A stretch of 42,039 nt of DNA from Rhizobium sp. (GTDB lineage: Bacteria; Pseudomonadota; Alphaproteobacteria; Rhizobiales; Rhizobiaceae), in NCBI GenBank assembly GCA_029865825.1, contig JARXAQ010000006.1, positions 1-42,039 of the forward strand, in the 5' to 3' direction. Below the pieces are notes generated by a model, which made no database searches, was not told the DNA's origin, and saw only the letters and a program-made list of their open reading frames with translations. Position 1 is the stretch's first letter. Each line of letters begins with the position of its first letter. The position numbers and the translations under genes were made by a program. Shown here one piece after another: positions 30,791 to 40,046 of this stretch.

Positions 30791-31177
30791 GTTCAGCCAC
30801 TGAATTTATATCAGACCTTCCAACGGTCTCATGGACCTAGCCGCCGAGGAGAGTGGTGCATCGGCGCAATGGGCCATTACCGTTATCGAAAGCGCGGCGG
30901 CAATGCCGACGAACGCGACTGGCAGTACAAGTCCGCTTTCAGGCCAGTGCGGCACGGTGCACATCAGCTCAAGACTGAGAAACCGACACAATAAGTTAGG
31001 TTAAAATTGGCGAACACGGCGCTTGTGATTAGGGTCCGGTATTTCGAGGTCTTAAACGCGCCTTTCTTGGATATGATAGCGGCAAGTTATCATCGCTAGC
31101 CGTGGGCGGCGACCTAACGAAAAGGATCAGGGTTTGAAACGCATGCCCCCAACGTTTCTTGTTGTCGGTTCGCGGGC

Positions 31178-31510
31178 TTATCCGGGCGCATCTTTGACGA
31201 TGCTTCGGTTTCTATCTCCCCATTCGCAGAGAGGCACAAGGGCAGCGGCAAGTGTCGAACCGAACTCAGTAATGCGATAATCCACCTTGGGTGGGTTCTC
31301 GCTGTAATCGGTCCGCAATATAATCCCGTCCCTTTCCAACTCTTTCAATTCATTGATCAAAACTTTTTCACTGATGCCTACAACGCTTCGGCGTAGTTCG
31401 CTGAACCGGAGCACCTTACCGCTTAGGTGAAAAAGTATGAGCGGCTTCCATTTGCCGCCAAGCACAGTCAACGAAACGTCCAAGCCGCAATTTATCGATC
31501 GAGGTTTCAT
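31178..31510 (-). CDS. HxlR family regulator
   Basis: A 110-residue winged-helix protein with the HxlR signature VLGGKWKPLILFHLSGK, FSELRRSVVGISEKVLINELKELERDGII and the wing ending DYRITEFG. Cys8 (INCGLDVSL) sits where redox- or quinone-sensing members such as YodB and HypR carry their reactive cysteine. It is divergent from the SDR at 31610, 99 bp away, and probably controls it in response to electrophiles or oxidants. Confidence 0.92.
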   Translation of the reverse strand: MKPRSINCGLDVSLTVLGGKWKPLILFHLSGKVLRFSELRRSVVGISEKVLINELKELERDGIILRTDYSENPPKVDYRITEFGSTLAAALVPLCEWGDRNRSIVKDAPG

Positions 31511-31609
31511 ATGTAGTCCTTACAAAAATGTAGGTACTAGCGTAAATGAAAGCGCATGTCTACATCGTGGATCAAGCCAACTGAGGCTTGTTTGACTTTG
31601 GAGATTGAC

Positions 31610-32356
31610 ATGAGACTTCACGGAAAAGTCGCCCTTGTAACGGGTGCAAATAGCGGAATTGGCCTGGCAACTGCGAAACGCTTTGCTGAAGAAGGGGCGC
31701 TTGTTTTCATGACCGGCCGCCGTAAGGCCGAACTGGACGCTGCAGTTGCAGAAGTCGGCACTAACGCGCGGGGTGTCCAGGGGGACATTTCAGACCTCGC
31801 AAATCTGGATAGGCTTTATTCCATCATCAAGGCGGAAGCTGGCCATCTCGACATCGTTTTCGCCAATGCTGGCGGAGGCGAATTCTCACCACTGGACGCG
31901 GTTACAGAAGATCATTTCGATCGTACATTCAGCATAAACGTCAAGGGAACGCTGTTCACCGTTCAAAAGGCCCTCCCTCTACTCCGGGACAAGTCATCGA
32001 TCATCCTTACCGGTTCGACTGCAGCCTCCAAAGGCATTCCCGCACTCGGCGTCTACGGCGCAAGCAAAGCAGCCGTGCGAAGCTTCGCTCGTAGCTGGAT
32101 CCTGGAACTTTCGTCTCGGGCCATTCGGGTCAACGTGCTTGTCCCAGGTGCAACTTCAACACCCGGTTGGCATGCTTTGGGAAAGACCGAAGAGGAACGT
32201 CGCGAGATGATGAGACTGAGCCTTGCAGGAATACCGCTTGGCCGATTGGGAGAGCCGGTCGAAACCGCCAACGCAGCCGTATTCCTGGCATCGGATGAAA
32301 GCAGCTTCGTCAATGGCACCGAACTGTTCGTCGACGGCGGCTCTGCGCAAATTTGA
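31610..32356 (+). CDS. Short-chain dehydrogenase/reductase
   Basis: A 248-residue classical SDR. The ATG at 31610 ([12 protein letters not shown]) has GGAG upstream and fits the family start. TGANSGIG binds NADP(H), FANAGGG replaces NNAG, the catalytic Ser lies in LTGSTAAS and Tyr/Lys in YGASKAA; the C terminus ends in the typical [16 protein letters not shown]. Being paired with an HxlR regulator, it is a candidate quinone or aldehyde reductase in a stress response. Confidence 0.92.
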   Translation: MRLHGKVALVTGANSGIGLATAKRFAEEGALVFMTGRRKAELDAAVAEVGTNARGVQGDISDLANLDRLYSIIKAEAGHLDIVFANAGGGEFSPLDAVTEDHFDRTFSINVKGTLFTVQKALPLLRDKSSIILTGSTAASKGIPALGVYGASKAAVRSFARSWILELSSRAIRVNVLVPGATSTPGWHALGKTEEERREMMRLSLAGIPLGRLGEPVETANAAVFLASDESSFVNGTELFVDGGSAQI

Positions 32357-32376
32357 GACTATGCAGAAATCAGAAG

Positions 32377-32406
32377 GGGGCAGGCGCATTTTCATCGGCC
32401 TGCCCC
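32377..32406 (+). terminator. Likely terminator after the SDR gene
   Basis: GGGGCAGGC and GCCTGCCCC form a perfect 9-bp stem with a 12-base loop, 20 bp after the SDR stop. There is no T-run, so termination is inferred from stem strength and position. The remaining bases to 32653 hold nothing I recognise. Confidence 0.5.
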
Positions 32407-32653
32407 GTTGAACCAGCTTGATATGGAATGCATCAAGCCAATAGCTGAGGGACCATCATTAACCGGCGTTCTTTCCCGCGCTCCCGACTATCTGTGCTCG
32501 GAAACCGCAGCCCCTTGAAAGACCGCGCACTCCGATGCCTCAGAGCATTTTCAGAAATAGGCGCATTGAGATTTGTTGGGGCTGAAGTCTCACGAGATGC
32601 TCCACATTGACTGATCCAAAGAAGGATTTTGTGCCTGGGATTGGTGGCAACGT

Positions 32654-33544
32654 TCAGTTCAGAAGTCGGTTCGCCCGCAGACGCGCTGCTGCCATGTCCA
32701 CGAAGGCGCGAACCTTAGCGGGTGCGTTTCGCCCCTCGGGATGTAGGATGTGGATGGGCATTGGCGGCTCTTCATAGTCGCTGAGCACGATTTTCAATTC
32801 GCCAGCCAGCAAGGCGGGACCAATCTGATAATGCAACACCCTGGTCAATCCCCAACCCGCACGCGCCAGCGTTATCGCCGCTTCATTGGTATTACACTGC
32901 AGCACGGGCTCGATCGTGACGCGATGGTCATTGGCAAAGCGCCATTCGGGCGATGCCCATGCACTGGTTGACGCAGCAATGCGATGACTCTTGAGGTCTG
33001 CCGGAACGGCCGGGGCGCCATGTGTTTCCAGATATTGCGGGGATCCGCAAATGACGTGCCTGACAGTACCGACCCTGACGGCAGCGAAGCCTGAATCCCG
33101 CAGATGACCGATGCGAACCGCCACATCCACTCCTTCTTCAACGATGTTGACGGGGCGATCGATAAACAGCGTCCTCGCGCGCATGGCCGGATAGGTATTG
33201 AGGAATTCGGTGACAATAGGCAGCACGTACATCTGACCGAACAGCGCCGATCCGGTAATGGTCAGCGTACCGGTTGGCGTGGCATAGGAGCCGCCCGCTG
33301 CGGCCTCGGCCTCTGCAATATCTGCCAGTATGCGTCGGCAATCCTCGAAATACCGGGCTCCCGCTTCCGTCATTTTCACCGAGCGCGTCGTGCGCACGAA
33401 CAGGCGGGCGCCGATAAGATCCTCAAGGGCTGCAACGGCCCGCGTGACCGCTGGCGCGCTCATGTGCATGTGGCGAGCCGCCTCGGCAAAGCTCTCGGTC
33501 TCCGCAACTCTGGCAAATATCCGCATCGCCTGCCATCGATCCAT
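32654..33544 (-). CDS. LysR family transcriptional regulator
   Basis: A 296-residue LTTR starting at the ATG at 33544 (MDRWQAMRIFARVAET), preceded by GGGGGACGGA. The helix-turn-helix is FAEAARHMHMSAPAVTRAVAALE, read over residues 18-40, followed by the effector domain with GTLTITGS and PLLA-type repeats. It lies last in a minus-strand run with the CMD-like, DUF1348, AhpD-like and ferredoxin-reductase genes and may regulate them. Confidence 0.92.
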   Translation of the reverse strand: MDRWQAMRIFARVAETESFAEAARHMHMSAPAVTRAVAALEDLIGARLFVRTTRSVKMTEAGARYFEDCRRILADIAEAEAAAGGSYATPTGTLTITGSALFGQMYVLPIVTEFLNTYPAMRARTLFIDRPVNIVEEGVDVAVRIGHLRDSGFAAVRVGTVRHVICGSPQYLETHGAPAVPADLKSHRIAASTSAWASPEWRFANDHRVTIEPVLQCNTNEAAITLARAGWGLTRVLHYQIGPALLAGELKIVLSDYEEPPMPIHILHPEGRNAPAKVRAFVDMAAARLRANRLLN

Positions 33545-33648
33545 TCCGTCCCCCAATCGCTCGTATCGGTTTACGATTGTGCCACGGCCGGCTGACTTGC
33601 ATCAAACGCCAAATGAAGCTGTTACCCACGCCCGAGGACTTAGAGGTC

Positions 33649-33966
33649 CTACGCAATTTTGCGGAGCAAACCGCTCATGTATGACGCCGCTATTCGCTCA
33701 ATCGATGTACAAACACGGGCATCAAGACCTGCCTTTATTGCGCTTTCGCGGTTTTTTTCGCTTGGCGCGAGCGCAAAAGCGATTACCTTGGTGAGTTGAA
33801 AGTCAAAGCTAGAGCCGCTTCGTGCGATGTCGATGTCTGCTCCGGTCATGCCGAGGTTCTTTGCCTCCTTTTCTTGGCGTTGCACATCAATATGGGCAGC
33901 GTTTTTGGCAGAAAGTGCCAATTCGATCGACAACCGTGCTCGCGCGTCGATTTCAAATCTGCGCAT
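33649..33966 (-). CDS. Small carboxymuconolactone-decarboxylase-like protein
   Basis: A 105-residue protein beginning MRRFEIDARARLSIELALSA. The segment KNAAHIDVQRQEKEAKNLGMTGADIDIARSGSSFD resembles the CMD/AhpD helix pair (ANGCDYCLSAHT...LGLSDEEI...RRG), split here over residues 21-55, but both cysteines of the CxxC are gone. Without them peroxidase activity is not expected. It lies 28 bp after the DUF1348 gene. The family call is moderate; it could also be an eroded domain. Confidence 0.6.
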   Translation of the reverse strand: MRRFEIDARARLSIELALSAKNAAHIDVQRQEKEAKNLGMTGADIDIARSGSSFDFQLTKVIAFALAPSEKNRESAIKAGLDARVCTSIERIAASYMSGLLRKIA

Positions 33967-33994
33967 GGTTCTATGTCCTCAAACATCCGGTCGG

Positions 33995-34459
33995 CTAAAA
34001 TCCGAAATCACTGAGGCCCGGATGATCGTCCGGCCGCCGGCCTAGCGGCCAGCGGAATTTGCGATCCGCCTCGGTGATCGGGTGCTCGTTGATGCTGGCG
34101 TAGCGTGCGCGCATCAAACCATCCTCGGCGAATTCCCAGTTCTCATTTCCATAGGCGCGATACCACTGACCACTGTCGTCGTGGTATTCATACGCATATC
34201 GAACGGCGATGCGATTTCCCTGGAAGGCCCAGATCTCCTTGATCAACCGATAATCAAGTTCTCGGTTCCATTTGCGCGTCAGGAAGACTTCGGCCTCGGC
34301 GCGGCTGGTGACGAATTCGGCGCGGTTACGCCAGCGCGTGTCGAGCGTATAGGCTTGCGCCACCCTGACGGCATCGCGGCTGTTCCAGCCATCTTCGGCA
34401 AGGCGGACCTTCTCGATAGCACTCTGTTGATCGAAGGGCGGAAGCGGCGGACGGGACAT
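33995..34459 (-). CDS. DUF1348 (NTF2-like) protein
   Basis: A 154-residue protein starting at the ATG at 34459 ([24 protein letters not shown] upstream). The order [59 protein letters not shown] and the C-terminal [10 protein letters not shown] is characteristic of this cone-shaped NTF2-like family. Function is unknown; the fold is common among small-molecule isomerases and hydratases. It lies in a redox-related gene run. Confidence 0.88.
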   Translation of the reverse strand: MSRPPLPPFDQQSAIEKVRLAEDGWNSRDAVRVAQAYTLDTRWRNRAEFVTSRAEAEVFLTRKWNRELDYRLIKEIWAFQGNRIAVRYAYEYHDDSGQWYRAYGNENWEFAEDGLMRARYASINEHPITEADRKFRWPLGRRPDDHPGLSDFGF

Positions 34460-34528
34460 CTGCATTTCCTTTTTTGAGTTGATATGGGATGGAGGGTGGC
34501 CGCAGGCTGGCGACCACCCGTCCTTTGC

Positions 34529-35077
34529 TCATGCGGCAAGGCGATCGATGCGGGGGAAATCGATCTCGGTGCCCAGTGCCTCGTTGACGTAGTTGGTGAA
34601 AGTGTTCAGCGCGACATGGGCGATAATTTCCAGAATCTCCGCATCACCGTAACCGGCGGCACGGACCTTTTCGATCTCGCCGGCAGCCACCGAACCGCGC
34701 GCGTCGACAAGGGCACGGGCAAACTCGACGGCGGCAGCAGCCTTCGGATCGTTCGACGTACCGCGACGGTTGGCATCGATCTCATTTTCATCCAGCTAGG
34801 CGAACTTCGTCCCCGTATAGGTGTGGGCGGACAGACAGTAGTCGCAGCCATTGGCTTCGGCCATGGTAAGTGCGATCCGCTCGCGGGTGGCGGGTGCAAG
34901 CTTGCCCTTGCCGAGAGCGCCTTGCAGCGATGTCAGGCCGTTCAAGGCAGCGGGGCTATTCGATACCAGGCGAAAGATGTTAGGCACGGAGCCGATCTGC
35001 TTCTGGATCGCTTCAAGAACGGGGCGGGATGCTTCCGGTGCATCCTCGATCGTGGCAGGCGTTGGAATGCGTGACAT
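34529..35077 (-). pseudogene. AhpD-like/CMD-family gene interrupted by one amber codon
   Basis: The ATG at 35077 has AAGGAGA upstream and the frame reads a standard 183-residue AhpD-like protein: SVPNIFRLVSNSPAAL, then ERIALTMAEANGCDYCLSAHT with the redox CxxC. At 34796-34798 a TAG follows GTKFA; after it the same frame continues without fault as LDENEIDANRRGTSNDPKAA and ends VALNTFTNYVNEALG, DFPRID, LAA. Relatives have KFAKLD or similar, so an AAG-to-TAG change would explain it. Unless the codon is read through or is a sequencing error, the protein is truncated just after the CxxC helix. Confidence 0.88.
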
Positions 35078-35205
35078 GTCTATCTCCTTGATGTGATTGC
35101 GAAAGGCTGTCCCTTTCGTCTTGATGAAGATGCGCCGGTTTGGTTTGGCGGTGAATGTCGAAAACGAGGAAGATACTCTTGCGTCAGACGCATCAATCAG
35201 GCGCA

Positions 35206-37272
35206 TCACAGTTCAAGCTGGATCCGGTTTTCCTGACCATTCTCCTGTTCAGCCGGGATCGCGCAGCACAGTAGAACTTCGCCTTCGCCGATTGCCGCCG
35301 TCGGTTCCTTTATGTAGTTCACGGTCCCCTTGGTGAGTTTTGTCCGGCAGGTGCCACATGTGCCTTCGCGGCAGCTGAACTCCGGCTCCAGGCCGCGCGC
35401 TTCCGCCAGTTCCAGCAGCGTGCCGGCTTCAGGGGTCCAGCGCGCCTCCTTCAGTGATCCCATGAAGGCGACCGACACCGGCTTTGTCGATGGCGGCAGG
35501 CGCACTGGCGCGGACACGCCAACGTCGAGCGTTCGCGTCAGGGACGAAGGACCGAAGGCTTCGGCGCGGATGCGGCTGTCTGCGATGCTGTAGCTCCGCA
35601 GCCCGTCATAAAGCGATTGGGTAAACTGTGGCGGCCCACAGACGTAAAAGTCATAGTCGCCGAACGGCAGGTGACGGGACAGCAGCCCCATATCTATACG
35701 GCCGATCGCATCGTAGTCGATGCCTTCGCTAGCCCCGTCCGCGTCGCTGAGGACCCGGATCAGCCTGATGGCACCCTGGCCTGCATTGACAAGCTCGGCG
35801 ATTTCCCGGTCGAATGGCCGCTCTGCCATCGAACGCGCGGCATGGAACAGGATGATCGGCCGGATGCGTTGCTTGCGCAGGCCTTCGTAAACGACATGAC
35901 GAAGCATGGCGAGCAGCGGCGTGATGCCGACGCCGCCGGCAAGTAGCACCGCCGGGCGCATGGCGCGAGCGTCGATGGTGAAATCGCCAGCGGGCGCCCG
36001 CGCCTCGATCGTCTCGTCGACGCGAATGTGATCATGGAGGTAGTGCGACACCGCACCGTCGCGCTTGACGCTGATGCGGTAGATCCCGTCGGAGGGAGCG
36101 ACCGACAGTGTGTAAGTCCGGATCACGGGTTTGTCGAAGCCGGGAATCTTGATCCGGATCGGCAGATGCTGGCCGGCACTATGGGGCAACAAGCCTGCGT
36201 CATCGCGAGGCTGCAGATGAAACGAGCGTATCGAGGCACTCTCCTCGACGATCCGCGTCACCGTCAAGCGGCGCCACTGGGTGGCGAGCGTTGCAGCATT
36301 GAGCCGATCTGCGGCCTGCGTCCAGTCACCCGTCATCAGGGAATTCTGAGACCAGCCATTTTCCCGGAAGGCCCAGCGCAGTGCCAGCGCATTGCGCCGA
36401 CGGACGATCCGGCGCGCCTTGAAGGTCCACAGCCGCTCAGCACCCTGGAAGGCCGCAATCTCCGGCGAGTCAAGAATGACCTCGGCATCGCCAGTCATCT
36501 GCAGCATGTCGCCATTTGCATAGTCGATGAAGATCAGCCCGGCCTTGCCGTTCAACACGATATTGCCGAGCGTGTTGAAGAAACGATTGCCATCAAAGTC
36601 CGGAATTGTCAGCGTCCCGTCTTCGGCAACCCGAACGAACCCCGCCTTGCCGCCGCGATGAGACACATCGACCTGACGCCGGGCCTGCCGGTCGGCATAG
36701 GACGCCACAAAGAATGCATCTGCCACCGTGATCATCGAGCGCGCACCATCGTCGAGGACTTGCAGGTCTTCGACCGCACCGGAAAATGCTTCACCCGGAT
36801 CACGGACAAACTTAAAATCACGCAGCTGGATATAGCGCGGGCAGTTTCCGAAGCTCTGGTCCACATCGACACGGATACCGCCCGGGGCATGGGAAACGAC
36901 CCCATTCATACGATTGCGGCGCCGTGTGTGCATCTCCATGCCGAGAAGACCGATGGGCCGGCGATCGGCCAACCCATCGCTTGCGGGATCGCTCGCATCC
37001 GCTTTTGCTTCGATGTTGAGGATTGTGGATGAGGGAGAAGAGATGAAGCCGGGGTTCCCCTCGAGAAGGGTCGCCCAGGCATCACCGCTTCTGTCCACGC
37101 TGCCCACGACAATGTAAGGCAGTTGCGCATAGAAATCGCGGTGTTGATCGGGCATGAAGTCGCGAATGACGCGCTGGCCGACGCTTGCCATGCGTTCCAC
37201 CACGCCAACCTTCTCTTGAAGGTAGATTTCGCCTTCGTGCCAGGCCGGCAGCGTCTTCAGAAGATCGCTCAT
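35206..37272 (-). CDS. Pyridoxamine-oxidase-like / ferredoxin-NAD reductase / 2Fe-2S ferredoxin fusion
   Basis: A 688-residue three-part protein. Residues 1-320 are a pyridoxamine 5'-phosphate oxidase-like flavin domain (PYIVVGSVDRSGDAWATLL, RIDVDQSFGNCP-like GIRVDVDQSFGNCPRYIQ, FNTLGNIVLNGKAGLIFID). Residues 335-580 form a ferredoxin-reductase module with RTYTLS for FAD (385-390), GGVGITPLLAM for NAD(P) and YVCGPPQF near the end. Residues 595-688 are a plant-type ferredoxin with Cys634, Cys639, Cys642 and a LLCC pair at 669-670. Electrons should pass from NAD(P)H through FAD and 2Fe-2S to the N-terminal domain or to an outside partner. It follows the GST gene by 58 bp. Confidence 0.9.
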   Translation of the reverse strand: MSDLLKTLPAWHEGEIYLQEKVGVVERMASVGQRVIRDFMPDQHRDFYAQLPYIVVGSVDRSGDAWATLLEGNPGFISSPSSTILNIEAKADASDPASDGLADRRPIGLLGMEMHTRRRNRMNGVVSHAPGGIRVDVDQSFGNCPRYIQLRDFKFVRDPGEAFSGAVEDLQVLDDGARSMITVADAFFVASYADRQARRQVDVSHRGGKAGFVRVAEDGTLTIPDFDGNRFFNTLGNIVLNGKAGLIFIDYANGDMLQMTGDAEVILDSPEIAAFQGAERLWTFKARRIVRRRNALALRWAFRENGWSQNSLMTGDWTQAADRLNAATLATQWRRLTVTRIVEESASIRSFHLQPRDDAGLLPHSAGQHLPIRIKIPGFDKPVIRTYTLSVAPSDGIYRISVKRDGAVSHYLHDHIRVDETIEARAPAGDFTIDARAMRPAVLLAGGVGITPLLAMLRHVVYEGLRKQRIRPIILFHAARSMAERPFDREIAELVNAGQGAIRLIRVLSDADGASEGIDYDAIGRIDMGLLSRHLPFGDYDFYVCGPPQFTQSLYDGLRSYSIADSRIRAEAFGPSSLTRTLDVGVSAPVRLPPSTKPVSVAFMGSLKEARWTPEAGTLLELAEARGLEPEFSCREGTCGTCRTKLTKGTVNYIKEPTAAIGEGEVLLCCAIPAEQENGQENRIQLEL

Positions 37273-37330
37273 GTCTCATCTCCCAACCAAGAAAATCGGG
37301 CGCGCTCAGCCGTACGCCCTAATCAGGACG

Positions 37331-37942
37331 TCAGGCGGAAAGGCCGGCCGGCGTTTGAACGAAGGGAACGAAGCCCGGCAGAGCTTCGATACGCCGGAGA
37401 TATGCATCGACGGCTGGATAGGCAGCAAGATCGACATTGCCTTCCGGCGCCCGTGCCACGTAGCTGTAGATCGCCACATCCGCGATCGTCGGACCAGCAC
37501 CGACAAGCCAATTGCGACCGTCAAGGTGGCTTTCAAGCCTGCCGAGCAGTGTATGGGCGCGGTTGATGACTTCCTCAGGATTGAACTTGGCGCCAAAAAC
37601 AGTGACCAGCCGCGCAGCAGCTGGGCCATAGGCGACCTCACCTGCTGCAACCGACAACCAACGCTGGACGGCGGCGGCACCCGCTGCGTCCTCCGGAAGC
37701 CAATCGGCGCGGGCTGCCTTCTTGGCAAGGTAGACCAGGATGGCATTGCTGTCGGCGACAACGACGCCATCGTCTTCCAGTACTGGAACCTGGCCGAACG
37801 GATTCAGTTTCAGGAAGTCCGGCTGCTTGTGCGCGCCTGATTTTAAGTCGACCTCGACCAGTTCATGCGGCAGGCCAAGCAGCGAGGCCATCAGGCAAGC
37901 CCGATGTGCATGCCCCGAAAGCGGATGATGATAGAGTTTCAT
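37331..37942 (-). CDS. Glutathione S-transferase
   Basis: A 203-residue protein with the thioredoxin-like N-terminal domain ([49 protein letters not shown]) and the all-helical C-terminal domain ([17 protein letters not shown]). Ser9 in HPLSGH is a candidate catalytic residue, as in theta/beta-like bacterial classes. It starts the minus-strand redox run and likely conjugates electrophiles. Confidence 0.92.
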   Translation of the reverse strand: MKLYHHPLSGHAHRACLMASLLGLPHELVEVDLKSGAHKQPDFLKLNPFGQVPVLEDDGVVVADSNAILVYLAKKAARADWLPEDAAGAAAVQRWLSVAAGEVAYGPAAARLVTVFGAKFNPEEVINRAHTLLGRLESHLDGRNWLVGAGPTIADVAIYSYVARAPEGNVDLAAYPAVDAYLRRIEALPGFVPFVQTPAGLSA

Positions 37943-38108
37943 TGTGTGCTCCTGCGAAACTGTTGGACGGGTTCATTCCCAATCCGCATTCCGAAGGTGC
38001 GCCCAACCGTCGTCGTTGAGAACGATCAGACTTCGCAGTTCATCATTCCACTTGACGCAATAGTCCCACACAGCGTTGATCACGGCCAAACCCTGGCGTT
38101 ACCCGGTG

Positions 38109-39059
38109 TTACACGCGAGTGAGATGTTGCTGCGCCTGATCTCGAAGGTATGCCACGAAGGCACGCATCGACGCGCCGAGATGCCGATGGCGCGGATAAT
38201 AGAGGCACAATCCGGGATAGGGTGGCGTCCATTCCTCCAGGACCTGGACCAACAGGCCTGCATCGATCGCGGGGCCGGCCATCCATCTGGTCAAATAACC
38301 AAATCCGTAGCCGTCCATCGCTGCGGCGAGAATGAGACGCGAGCTGTCGAGGACAAGGCCGCCCTTGGTCTCGACGACAAAGGCTTCTCTCCGGTGCTCG
38401 AATTCCCAGCGGTACAGTCGGCCGCTCGGCATCCGTAGCTGAATGCACCGGTGATCGGTCAGATCTGCCGGGGATCGGAGGGCCGGTGCGCCTTCGAGAT
38501 AGGAAGGGGCGGCGACAACGACGTGCTGCTGCATCGGCCCTAGCGGTACGGCGATCATGTCTTCGGACACGATTTCGCTGGAACGGATGCCGCAGTCGAA
38601 ACCATGTTCGGCAATATCGACAAGCCTCCTCTCGCTGGCAATCTCGACCTGTACGTTGGGAAATGCAGCCATGAACTTCAACACCAGGGGCCTCAGAACC
38701 TGTCCAGCGGCCGTGGCGTCGGCATTGATCCTGATCTTGCCCGATGGAGTGGCGTTGAAATCGCCCAGTTCTTCGGTTGCCTTGGCGATCTCGTCCAATG
38801 CTGGGCCGAGCCGCACAAAGAACCGCTGCCCCGCATCCGTCAGCGAGACATTGCGGGTCGAGCGGTGGAAAAGTTGCACGTTAAGCCGGGTCTCAAGATT
38901 CGCGACACTGTGACTGAGCGCAGACGGGCTCAGATTGCAACGACGTGCAGCAGCGCGAAACCCGCCAAACTGGGCCACCGCGACGAATGCCGCAAGCTCC
39001 GCCGGCGACAAGCCGCCAACTGTTCGAAATACCTCAGCATGCTGTTCGTTTGTGTCCAT
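38109..39059 (-). CDS. LysR family transcriptional regulator
   Basis: A 316-residue LTTR; the N-terminal helix-turn-helix is FRAAARRCNLSPSALSHSVA followed by LNVQLFHRSTRNVSLT. The effector domain shows SGKIRINADATAAGQVLRPLV and GFDCGIRSSEIVSEDMIAVPLG, typical of the subgroup that controls neighbouring oxidoreductases. It is divergent from the SDR gene with 63 bp between starts, so it probably regulates the SDR/dehydrogenase pair. Confidence 0.92.
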   Translation of the reverse strand: MDTNEQHAEVFRTVGGLSPAELAAFVAVAQFGGFRAAARRCNLSPSALSHSVANLETRLNVQLFHRSTRNVSLTDAGQRFFVRLGPALDEIAKATEELGDFNATPSGKIRINADATAAGQVLRPLVLKFMAAFPNVQVEIASERRLVDIAEHGFDCGIRSSEIVSEDMIAVPLGPMQQHVVVAAPSYLEGAPALRSPADLTDHRCIQLRMPSGRLYRWEFEHRREAFVVETKGGLVLDSSRLILAAAMDGYGFGYLTRWMAGPAIDAGLLVQVLEEWTPPYPGLCLYYPRHRHLGASMRAFVAYLRDQAQQHLTRV

Positions 39060-39090
39060 CTACATCGGACAATGACGGAATGCTATCTCC

Positions 39091-39108
39091 ATTGCAACCA
39101 ACCACAAT
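39091..39108. promoter_or_regulatory. Possible LysR-type box
   Basis: ATTG-N10-CAAT lies in the 63-bp gap between the LysR gene and the SDR. Dyad symmetry and position suit an LTTR site, but the motif is short. Confidence 0.3.
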
Positions 39109-39122
39109 CAAGGGTCAACGCA

Positions 39123-40046
39123 ATGTCACAACATCTGCCTTTCGGATTTTCCTCAACTGCCACGGACGTGCTGTCCGGGGTCGATTTAACCGGCAAAACG
39201 ATGATCGTCACCGGCGGGGCGAGCGGCATCGGCATAGAAACGGTGAAAAGCCTCGCGGCGGCCGGTGCCTCGGTCACGATCGCCGCGCGCCGTCCCGACG
39301 CGGCCGAAGAAGTGGCGCAGAGCCTCAGAACCGAGACCGGCAACAGAAATATCGATGTTCGTCCGCTGGACGTGTCCGATTTAGCCTCGGTCAGAGAGTT
39401 TGTCGGAAACTGGGACAAACCCTTGCATGCCCTTGTCAACAATGCGGGAGTCATGGCCCTGCCGGCCCTGCAGCGCAGCGCCCAGGGTTATGAAATGCAG
39501 TTTGCGACAAATTTCCTGGGCCACTTTGCCCTGACAGTCGGCTTGCACCGCCATCTGGCAGAGGCTGAAGGCGCGCGCGTCGTCTCGGTCAGTTCGACCG
39601 GCAGCCTGTTTGCGCCTGTGTTCTGGGACGACCCGCATTTCCACTTCATCCCCTACAATCCGCTGCTTGCCTATGGTCAATCCAAGACCGCCTGCATCCT
39701 GATGTCGGTCGGCATCCGGGATCGCTGGGCCGCCGATGGCATCGTCTCGAATGCCCTCAACCCCGGCGCAATCGCTACGAACCTCCAGCGCCACACCGGT
39801 GGTCTGAGGACACCGGAAGAGTTTCGCAAGACGCCGCAACAGGGCGCTGCGACATCCGTCCTCTTGGCAGCGTCGCCACTTCTTGAGGGAGTGAACGGCA
39901 GGTATTACGACAACTGCCAGGAGGCACCGCTGGTGGCGCAAAGACCTGATGGCAGGTTCGAGGGCGTGGCGCCCTATGCGCTCGACACCACCAATGCCGA
40001 CAGGCTTTGGGAGATGGCCGTCAAGTTTGTCGGAGAGCTGAAGTGA
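39123..40046 (+). CDS. Short-chain dehydrogenase/reductase (retinol-dehydrogenase-like)
   Basis: A 307-residue SDR starting at the ATG at 39123 (MSQHLPFGFSSTATDV). TGGASGIG binds NADP(H), NNAGVMALP is the classical NNAG, the catalytic Ser is in SVSSTGS and Tyr/Lys in YGQSKTA. The long C-terminal tail fits the retinol dehydrogenase/WWOX-like subgroup common in proteobacteria. It is coupled by a 4-bp overlap to the next gene and divergent from a LysR regulator. Confidence 0.92.
   Translation: MSQHLPFGFSSTATDVLSGVDLTGKTMIVTGGASGIGIETVKSLAAAGASVTIAARRPDAAEEVAQSLRTETGNRNIDVRPLDVSDLASVREFVGNWDKPLHALVNNAGVMALPALQRSAQGYEMQFATNFLGHFALTVGLHRHLAEAEGARVVSVSSTGSLFAPVFWDDPHFHFIPYNPLLAYGQSKTACILMSVGIRDRWAADGIVSNALNPGAIATNLQRHTGGLRTPEEFRKTPQQGAATSVLLAASPLLEGVNGRYYDNCQEAPLVAQRPDGRFEGVAPYALDTTNADRLWEMAVKFVGELK

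Larger units (their letters stand above)
29807..31177. other. Scar region between the shikimate block and the HxlR gene
   Basis: About 1.4 kb without an intact gene. It holds a minus-strand terminator and tRNA-3'-end-like stretch, the right copy of the 38-bp repeat, and an IS110 transposase remnant, listed separately. A 79-codon minus-strand frame at 29944-30183 has no recognisable family, and 30800-31177 shows nothing I can support. Confidence 0.6.

Noticed and set aside
30806-30991. Minus-strand frame of 61 codons with a hydrophobic centre
   Set aside because: In decayed IS surroundings, no ribosome binding site and no known family.
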